Part shown: positions 8,339-13,982 of the stretch, in pieces
How positions within the stretch are numbered: the first letter of the stretch is position 1
How the letters are laid out: every line of letters begins with the position of its first letter
NCBI GenBank assembly: GCA_000620205.1
Contig: JHVP01000001.1
Location: forward strand, 1-64,000
Reading direction: 5' to 3'
DNA length: 64,000 nt
Source: Geodermatophilaceae bacterium URHA0031
GTDB taxonomy: Bacteria > Actinomycetota > Actinomycetes > Mycobacteriales > Geodermatophilaceae
Position numbers and translations under genes: made by a program
Notes under the pieces: generated by a model
Told to the model about the DNA's origin: nothing
Database searches by the model: none
The model's input: only the letters and a program-made list of their open reading frames with translations

Positions 8339-8868
8339 GCGCGCTCCTCGAGGGCCATGTTGGCCAACATGGCCCTCGGCCCGACGCGCGGGCGGTGGCC
8401 GAGACGGTGACCGACCCCGAGCTGCCGATGCTCACGCTGGCCGACCTCGGGGTGCTGCGCGACGTCCGGGACGAGGACGGCACCGTCGTCGTGGAGATCA
8501 CCCCGACCTACTCCGGCTGCCCGGCCATGGGCGTCATGCGCGCCGACCTGGTGCACGCCCTGCACCGGGCCGGCTTCGCCGACGTCGACGTGCGCACCGT
8601 GCTGTCGCCGGCCTGGAGCACCGACTGGATCAGCGAGGCGGGCCGCCGCAAGCTCGCGGCCGGCGGCATCGCCCCGCCCGGTCGGGCCCCGGTGCGGACC
8701 AGCGGCCCGGTGCCGCTGTCGCTCGGCGCCACCCGGCGGACGGCGACCTGCCCGCAGTGCGGCTCCCCCGACACCGAGGAGGTCAGCGAGTTCAGCGCCA
8801 CCGCGTGCAAGGCGATGCGCCGCTGCCGGGCCTGCCTCGAGCCGTTCGAGCACGTGAAGGAGATCTGA
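8335..8868 (+). CDS. paaD: PaaD, MIP18-type Fe-S maturation factor for the epoxidase
   Basis: A 177-residue DUF59/MIP18-family protein needed to activate the epoxidase. The DUF59 core VTDPELPMLTLADLGVLRDV begins near residue 24, the CPAMG cysteine motif lies near residue 62, and a C-terminal Cys-rich zinc-ribbon-like segment (CPQCGSPDTEE and CRACLEPF) begins near residue 142. GTG at 8335 overlaps the paaC stop. Residues 5-15 are encoded by a 30-bp perfect DNA palindrome, so the first 20 residues look like an added, non-family extension. Confidence 0.92.
   Translation: MSALLEGHVGQHGPRPDARAVAETVTDPELPMLTLADLGVLRDVRDEDGTVVVEITPTYSGCPAMGVMRADLVHALHRAGFADVDVRTVLSPAWSTDWISEAGRRKLAAGGIAPPGRAPVRTSGPVPLSLGATRRTATCPQCGSPDTEEVSEFSATACKAMRRCRACLEPFEHVKEI
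8349..8378. repeat. 30-bp perfect palindrome inside the 5' end of paaD
   Basis: CGAGGGCCATGTTGG (8349-8363) is followed directly by its exact reverse complement (8364-8378), with no spacer. The dyad begins 14 bases after the paaD GTG start, within translated sequence. In mRNA it would form a 15-bp hairpin close to the initiation site. Its centre is TGGCCA, the same centre as the palindrome at 57811-57848, which suggests one repeat family. Confidence 0.85.
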
Positions 8869-9944
8869 TGACGTCGGTGCAGCGCCGCAGGCCGCAGTTC
8901 CACCCGCTGCGGGTCGCCCAGGTCGAGCGGCTCACCGACGACGCGGTCGCGGTGACCTTCGACGTCCCGGCGGAACTGGCCGAGGACTACGCCTTCGCCC
9001 CCGGCCAGGCGCTCACCCTGCGCCGGGTCGACGGCGACCGGGACGAGCGGCGCTCCTACTCGATCTGCGCGCCGGTCGGTGCCGCGCCGCGGGTCGGGGT
9101 CCGGGAGGTGCCCGGCGGCTTCTTCTCCTCCTTCCTGGTCCACCAGGTCCGGCCCGGCGACGAGATCGACGTGCTGCCGCCCTCGGGCACCTTCACCGCC
9201 GACCTCTCCACGCCGGCCGACCACGTGTTCGTCGTCGCCGGGTCCGGGGTCACCCCGGTGCTCTCGCTGGCCTCCACCGTGCTCCGGGACGGCGAGTCGA
9301 CCGTCACCGTCTTCTACGGCAACCGGCGGACGAACACGGTGATGTTCGCCGACGAGCTGGCCGACCTCAAGGACCGCTACGGCACCCGGCTGCAGCTGGT
9401 GCACGTGCTCTCCCGCGAGCCGCGGGACGCCGAGCTGACCAGCGGCCGGCTCGACGGCGAGCGGCTGCGCACCCTGGTGGGCGCCTTCGTCGACGTCCCC
9501 GAGGTGGACCACTGGTGGCTGTGCGGGCCGCACGGCATGGTCACCGACGCCCGGGCCCTGCTCAGTGAGCTCGGCGTGCCGGCCGACCGGGTGCACCAGG
9601 AGCTGTTCTACGTCGACGACCTGCCCCCCGAGCCGGTCCGCGGCGACGACCGGACCGTCGAGGGTCCCAGCTCGCAGGTGACGATCGTGCTCGACGGCCG
9701 CTCCACCACCCTGGCGCTGCCCCGCGGCGTGCCGGTGCTGGACTCCGCGCAGCAGGTGCGCAGCGACCTGCCCTTCGCCTGCAAGGGCGGGGTGTGCGGC
9801 ACCTGCCGGGCCCGGGTGACCGACGGCGAGGTGGAGATGCGCCGCAACTACGCCCTCGACCCCGGCGAGGTGGAGCGCGGGTACGTGCTCACCTGCCAGA
9901 CCCTGCCGCTGACCGACGAGGTCACGGTCGACTTCGACGCGTGA
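8868..9944 (+). CDS. paaE: Phenylacetyl-CoA epoxidase reductase PaaE
   Basis: The 358-residue NADPH reductase that delivers electrons to the PaaA diiron centre. Residues about 10-105 form an FAD-binding barrel with RRSYSIC. Residues 110-240 form the NAD(P)H domain with VVAGSGVTPVLSLA and WWLCGPHGMV. The C-terminus is a plant-type 2Fe-2S ferredoxin with CKGGVCGTCRA and a final LTCQT cysteine. ATG at 8868 shares one base with the paaD stop (TGATG). Its stop overlaps the next GTG start. Confidence 0.96.
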   Translation: MTSVQRRRPQFHPLRVAQVERLTDDAVAVTFDVPAELAEDYAFAPGQALTLRRVDGDRDERRSYSICAPVGAAPRVGVREVPGGFFSSFLVHQVRPGDEIDVLPPSGTFTADLSTPADHVFVVAGSGVTPVLSLASTVLRDGESTVTVFYGNRRTNTVMFADELADLKDRYGTRLQLVHVLSREPRDAELTSGRLDGERLRTLVGAFVDVPEVDHWWLCGPHGMVTDARALLSELGVPADRVHQELFYVDDLPPEPVRGDDRTVEGPSSQVTIVLDGRSTTLALPRGVPVLDSAQQVRSDLPFACKGGVCGTCRARVTDGEVEMRRNYALDPGEVERGYVLTCQTLPLTDEVTVDFDA

Positions 9945-10333
9945 TCCCCGTACCCGTCGGCGCGGCGGCGGAGCTGGCCGTCGTCGTGACGCCGGAGATG
10001 ACCGTCCGGTTCGACGAGCTCGGGCCGGTGCACCCGGTGTACGCGACCTACAGCATGGCCAAGCACTTCGAGGAGGCCGGACGGAAGCTGCTGGTCCGCC
10101 ACCTCGAGCCGGGCGAGGCGGCCATCGGCCGGTCGGTGTCCGTCGAGCACCTCGCCCCCGCCTGGGTCGGAGACACCGTCCGGGTGACCGCGGAGTGCGT
10201 GGAGCTCCGCGGCGACCGGCTCACCTGCGCGTGCCGTGCGGTCGCCGCGGACGGCCGGGAGCTGGGGCACGGCAGCACCGTGCAGGTCGTCCTCCCCCAG
10301 CAGGTCCTGGACGCCCGGCTCGGTCGGCGATGA
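9941..10333 (+). CDS. FlK-like acyl-CoA thioesterase
   Basis: A 130-residue hot-dog-fold protein. The segments VTPEMTVRFDELG, FEEAGRKLLVRHLEPGEAAIG and VSVEHLAPAWVGDTVRVTAE align with the fluoroacetyl-CoA thioesterase (FlK) family, including the helix glutamate and the conserved histidine of that group. GTG at 9941 overlaps the paaE stop. Coupling to paaE suggests it hydrolyses unwanted or dead-end acyl-CoAs during phenylacetate breakdown, a role filled by PaaI elsewhere. That role is inferred; it is not a PaaI orthologue by sequence. Confidence 0.75.
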   Translation: MIPVPVGAAAELAVVVTPEMTVRFDELGPVHPVYATYSMAKHFEEAGRKLLVRHLEPGEAAIGRSVSVEHLAPAWVGDTVRVTAECVELRGDRLTCACRAVAADGRELGHGSTVQVVLPQQVLDARLGRR

Positions 10334-11166
10334 GCACGGACGGCGCCCCGCTCCGGCTGGACGCGATCGAGCGGGCCCACCTCAAGGACCCGCACGACGC
10401 CTCGCACACGATGTCCCGCTACCCGGTGGACGACGAGTTCCGGGGGCTGCTGCGCCGCTTCTGGATCCCGGTGTGGTCGGTGCCGCCGGGGCTCGAGGCA
10501 CCGCAGAAGGTGCTGCAGTACCCGGTGTCCCTGGTCGTCGTCTCGGACACGTACGCCCGCTTCTACGGCGTGGTGTCCGGCCTGTCCACGACCACGCTGA
10601 CCGGGGAGGGCTGGGCGGTCGGGCTGATGTGCGAGCCGGCCGCCGGTTCGCTGCTCACCGGTTCCTCGATGGCCGCCTACACCGACCGTCATGTCGACGT
10701 CGCCGAGGTGCTGGGCGAGGACGGGGCGCGGATGGTCGCGCGGGTCCGGGCGGCGATGGCGGCCGACCCGCGCTCGCCGGGTGCGCACCGGGCCGCGATG
10801 GACGCCGTCGGGGACGCGCTGCGCCGGTTTCTGCCGATCGACGCCGAGGGCGGGGCGGTGAACGAGCTCGTCGCCCTCGTCGAGTCCCGGCCGGACCTGA
10901 CCCGGGTGGCCCAGCTGTGCGCGGAGACCGGCCTGTCCGAGCGGAGCCTGCAACGGCTCGTGCACCGCCGGTTGGGGCTGACCCCCAAGTGGCTCGTCCA
11001 GCGACGGCGGTTGCAGGAGGCGGCCGAGCGGCTGCGTTCCCGGACGACCACCCTGGCCGAGGTCGCCGCCGCGCTCGGCTACGCCGACCAGCCGCACTTC
11101 AGCCGGGACTTCGCCCGGGTCACCGGCATGACCCCGGGTGAGTTCGCGGCGCTGCACGGCCGGTGA
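10330..11166 (+). CDS. AraC family transcriptional regulator
   Basis: A 278-residue regulator with an N-terminal sensor domain (residues 1-165, resembling the DUF6597 type) and a C-terminal AraC double helix-turn-helix. The second half contains LCAETGLSERSLQRLVHRRLGLTPKWLVQ-like recognition helices and VAAALGYADQPHFSRDFARVTGMTPGEF, the family signature. ATG at 10330 overlaps the thioesterase stop, making it the last gene of the paaA transcript. It might give a second layer of control over paa genes, but its target is unknown. Confidence 0.88.
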   Translation: MSTDGAPLRLDAIERAHLKDPHDASHTMSRYPVDDEFRGLLRRFWIPVWSVPPGLEAPQKVLQYPVSLVVVSDTYARFYGVVSGLSTTTLTGEGWAVGLMCEPAAGSLLTGSSMAAYTDRHVDVAEVLGEDGARMVARVRAAMAADPRSPGAHRAAMDAVGDALRRFLPIDAEGGAVNELVALVESRPDLTRVAQLCAETGLSERSLQRLVHRRLGLTPKWLVQRRRLQEAAERLRSRTTTLAEVAAALGYADQPHFSRDFARVTGMTPGEFAALHGR

Positions 11167-11189
11167 CGCGGCACTGCCCCGCCGACAGC

Positions 11190-11669
11190 TCACGGCCCTC
11201 CGACGACCCCGCGGTGACCGGGCTCCTCCTCCAGCGGGTGCTCGCCCTCCTCGCCGGCCGGTGGCTCCACGACCGCGCCGCCGCGGTCGTCCGCGGCCCG
11301 GCTACGGCGCCCCCGGCGGCGCACCACCCGCGCGGCCAGCTGGGCGGGGTGCCGGTGCTCCCGGTGCACCCGCCGGAGGACGGCGGTGAGCTGCGGCACC
11401 GCTCGCTCCCCGCGCCGGCGCGCTGACTCCAGACCGTGCCCCGCGGCCCGCTGCAGCACCCGCACCCGCGCGGCCGCCGGCCGCGCGGTGGCCACGACGC
11501 GGCCGAACCGGGCAGCGACGCCGGTGGGCGCCGGCGCAGGTGGCGGGGACGGCGGGCGTCGGCGGCGGACCCGCTCGCGTTCCCACCGGGACGTGGTGCT
11601 GCGGGCGAGGACGGCGACGCCCAGCGACAGCACCAGGAAGCAGACGACGACCCACAGCAGCGTCCACAT
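11190..11669 (-). CDS. Small single-pass membrane protein, unknown function
   Basis: A 159-residue protein beginning with a clear transmembrane helix (WTLLWVVVCFLVLSLGVAVL) followed by a long Arg-rich and Pro-rich cytoplasmic tail. No domain is recognised. The start has an AGAGG site about 10 bases upstream. It is convergent with the AraC gene. The opposite strand also carries an open frame, but that one lacks a membrane segment or other recognisable feature, so this strand is preferred. Confidence 0.55.
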   Translation of the reverse strand: MWTLLWVVVCFLVLSLGVAVLARSTTSRWERERVRRRRPPSPPPAPAPTGVAARFGRVVATARPAAARVRVLQRAAGHGLESARRRGERAVPQLTAVLRRVHREHRHPAQLAARVVRRRGRRSRAADDRGGAVVEPPAGEEGEHPLEEEPGHRGVVGGP

Positions 11670-11793
11670 GCGGCTGCACCTCTCGCGACGGCCGCGACGG
11701 TCCCGGCACCCGGAGTTCCGCCCGACGACGTGCCGAAGGTCCCGCCGTCCGGGTCGGCGGACAACCCGACAGCCTCCGGCCGCAGCCGAACCG

Positions 11794-12237
11794 TTATCCG
11801 GCCCCGGCGAGCCCTGCGCGACGCGCGGGCACCACGCGGTCCCCGGTCAGCACGGCCAGCGGTCGACCGACCTCGACCAGGTACGTGGAGACCATCCGCC
11901 CGGTCCCCGGGCCCAGGTCGCGGGCGTTGTGCGGGGTGCCCGGGGGGATGAGGAACCCCTCCCCGGCGCGCACCGTCCGGGTCGGCTGGCCCTCGACGGA
12001 CAGCTCCACGCTGCCACCGATCACGTACCCCACCTCCTCCCCCGGGTGGGTGTGCCAGCCGGACTCCACCCCGCGGGGGAGCTCGGTCAGCACCTGGACG
12101 AACTCCCGCCCGGGGACCGAGGACGGACCGCGCTGGACCTCGGTGCGGCTGAGCCGCACGGCGAGGTCGTCGCCGGCCCGCATGACCGGGGCCGCGGACA
12201 CCACGGTGGACGTGCGGAGGCTGTCGGGAACGGCCAT
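11794..12237 (-). CDS. Cupin domain protein
   Basis: A 147-residue single cupin barrel. The metal-binding motif is intact: GWHTHPGEEVGYVIGGSVELSVEG supplies two histidines and a glutamate, and GFLIPPGTPHNARD supplies the last histidine. Such small cupins act as dioxygenases, isomerases or sensors, and the substrate cannot be told. The ATG at 12237 has AGGAG 7 bases upstream. The gene is transcribed away from the 47-residue ORF across a 217-base gap that holds a dyad. Confidence 0.82.
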   Translation of the reverse strand: MAVPDSLRTSTVVSAAPVMRAGDDLAVRLSRTEVQRGPSSVPGREFVQVLTELPRGVESGWHTHPGEEVGYVIGGSVELSVEGQPTRTVRAGEGFLIPPGTPHNARDLGPGTGRMVSTYLVEVGRPLAVLTGDRVVPARRAGLAGAG

Positions 12238-12386
12238 GGCTGGGCTCCTGGGGGGTGCTGGTGCGGCTGCCCCCGTGCGTCCGCGGTGGCAGCCATGGTG
12301 ATCCTCCGGCGACCCGCCGGGAAGCGGTCGGCGCACCGCTGATCCGTCGCTCACACCCGCTTGACGGACGCCGCCGCAGGGACGAC

Positions 12387-12403
12387 AGTTTGATATACGA
12401 ACT
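12387..12403. promoter_or_regulatory. Candidate operator between cupin gene and small ORF
   Basis: AGTTTG-N5-CGAACT forms a 17-bp dyad with one arm mismatch. Its AT-rich centre (ATATA) stands out strongly in this GC-rich DNA. It lies in the divergent gap between the cupin gene and the 47-residue ORF. The shape is typical of operators for small dimeric repressors such as MarR or HxlR proteins. No matching regulator gene is adjacent. Confidence 0.4.
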
Positions 12404-12454
12404 GACGGCGCCGGGAGGACGCCGCAGGGATCGTGCAGCAGCAAGGACACCGCC

Positions 12455-12598
12455 ATGACCAGCCTCCGCACCGCCCTCGCCCGCCGGCACCAGCTCCGCG
12501 CCCTCCGCCGCGACGACCGCGCGATCGGGCGCGCCGTCGCGGGCGCGCCGACCCTCGAGTCGGCCCACGAGCTCGCCGCACTGGCCGCCCACCGCTGA
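12455..12598 (+). CDS. 47-residue basic protein, unknown function
   Basis: A short ORF encoding a basic, helical-looking protein (MTSLRTALARRHQLRALRRD at its start, ESAHELAALAAHR at its end). The ATG is preceded by AAGGAC at suitable spacing. Arg-rich small proteins with this pattern are common in high-GC actinobacteria, but I cannot assign a role. It precedes the iron alcohol dehydrogenase gene by 88 bases and could share its promoter. Confidence 0.5.
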   Translation: MTSLRTALARRHQLRALRRDDRAIGRAVAGAPTLESAHELAALAAHR

Positions 12599-12686
12599 CC
12601 CGACGGGGCGCAGCACGGCCGGACTGCGCACCGGCCGCCGCGGGGAGCAGGATGGGCAGCCCCCGTCTGCTCAGCGAGGAGCTGCG

Positions 12687-13982
12687 ATGTCCCCGTCCAC
12701 GTTCCAGCCCGCGAACCCCGAGAGCGTCTTCACCTACGGCGCGCCCCACCTGAAGTTCGGCCCCGGTGCCGCCGACGAGATCGGCTACGACCTCAGCCAG
12801 ACCGGCGCGAAGCGCGTCCTGGTGGTCACCGACCCCGGGGTGGCGGCCACCGGCCACCCCCAGCGGGTCGCCGACCAGATGCAGCAGTTCGGGATCGAGG
12901 CGCACGTCTTCGACGGCGCGCACGTCGAGCCGACCGACGAGAGCCTGCAGCACGCCGTCGACTGGGCCCGGGAGAACGGCCCCTGGGACGCCATCGTCGC
13001 CGTCGGTGGTGGGACGAGCATCGACACCGCCAAGGCGGTGAACCTGATGACGACGAACCCCGGCGAGCTGATGGACTACGTCAACAAGCCGGTCGGCGGG
13101 GGCCGGGCCCCGGTGAACCCGCTGCACCCGCTGGTCGCCGTCCCCACCACGACCGGCACCGGCGCGGAGAGCACCACCATCTGCGTGCTCGACGTCCTGT
13201 CGCTGAAGGTCAAGACCGGCATCAGCCACGTCCGGCTGCGCCCGACGCTGGCCGTCATCGACCCCTCGCTGACCCGCACCCAGCCGGCCGGGGTGACCGC
13301 GGCGGCCGGGATGGACATCCTGTGCCACGCGCTGGAGAGCTACACCGCGCGCCCGTACACCAGCTACGAGCACAAGACGCCGGAAGAGCGGGTGCCCTAC
13401 TGCGGGGCCAACCCCATCGCCGACATGTGGTCGGAGAAGGCGATGAGCCTGCTCGCCGAGTCCTTCCGCCGGGCCGTGCACCACGGGGAGGACGACGAGG
13501 CGCGGGCGAACATGGCGATGGCCGCCACCTTCGCCGGGATGGGGTTCGGCAACGCCGGGGTGCACATCCCGCACGCCAACGCCTACCCGATCGCCGGCCG
13601 GGTGAAGGACTTCTCCCCCAAGGACTACCCGGACGACCACCCGATGATCCCGCACGGGATGTCGGTGGCGCTGACCGCGCCGGAGGCCTTCCGGTTCACC
13701 TTCGACGCCTCCCCCGACCGGCACCGGCGGGCGGCGCAGCTGCTCGACCCCCGCGCCGACGAGCCGGCCGACCCCGCGGAGTTCCTGCCCGGCGTGCTGT
13801 CCGCGCTGATGCGGGACATCGACATCCCCGCCGGGATCGGCGCGGTCGGCTACGACGAGGGCGACATCGGCGACCTGGTGCAGGGCACGCTCAAGCAGCA
13901 ACGGCTGCTGGCCACCGCGCCGAAGGAGGTCACCGAGGACGACCTCGAGGGCATCTTCCGCCGGTCGATCTCCCTGTGGTGA
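12687..13982 (+). CDS. Hydroxyacid-oxoacid transhydrogenase (iron-containing ADH family)
   Basis: A 431-residue group III alcohol dehydrogenase. Typical motifs are VGGGTSIDTAKAVNL near residue 110, PTTTGTGAEST near residue 155, and the metal-binding DILCHALESY and PHGMSVAL segments. The insertion with YCGANPIADMWSEKAM and the C-terminal VTEDDLEGIFRRSISLW point to the HOT (ADHFE1-like) subfamily, which passes hydride from 4-hydroxybutyrate to 2-oxoglutarate, giving D-2-hydroxyglutarate. ATG 12687 has GAGGAG upstream. Its stop overlaps the start of the following FAD/Fe-S dehydrogenase, which fits a cycle that re-oxidises D-2-hydroxyglutarate. Confidence 0.85.
   Translation: MSPSTFQPANPESVFTYGAPHLKFGPGAADEIGYDLSQTGAKRVLVVTDPGVAATGHPQRVADQMQQFGIEAHVFDGAHVEPTDESLQHAVDWARENGPWDAIVAVGGGTSIDTAKAVNLMTTNPGELMDYVNKPVGGGRAPVNPLHPLVAVPTTTGTGAESTTICVLDVLSLKVKTGISHVRLRPTLAVIDPSLTRTQPAGVTAAAGMDILCHALESYTARPYTSYEHKTPEERVPYCGANPIADMWSEKAMSLLAESFRRAVHHGEDDEARANMAMAATFAGMGFGNAGVHIPHANAYPIAGRVKDFSPKDYPDDHPMIPHGMSVALTAPEAFRFTFDASPDRHRRAAQLLDPRADEPADPAEFLPGVLSALMRDIDIPAGIGAVGYDEGDIGDLVQGTLKQQRLLATAPKEVTEDDLEGIFRRSISLW

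Noticed and set aside
11163-11426. 87-codon plus-strand ORF after the AraC gene
   Set aside because: It has no recognised motif and overlaps a minus-strand ORF that begins with a convincing transmembrane helix and has a ribosome-binding site.
12361-12399. Promoter with TTGACG as -35 and GATATA or TATACG as -10
   Set aside because: The two elements are 25-27 bases apart, too far for a sigma-70-type promoter; only the dyad was kept.
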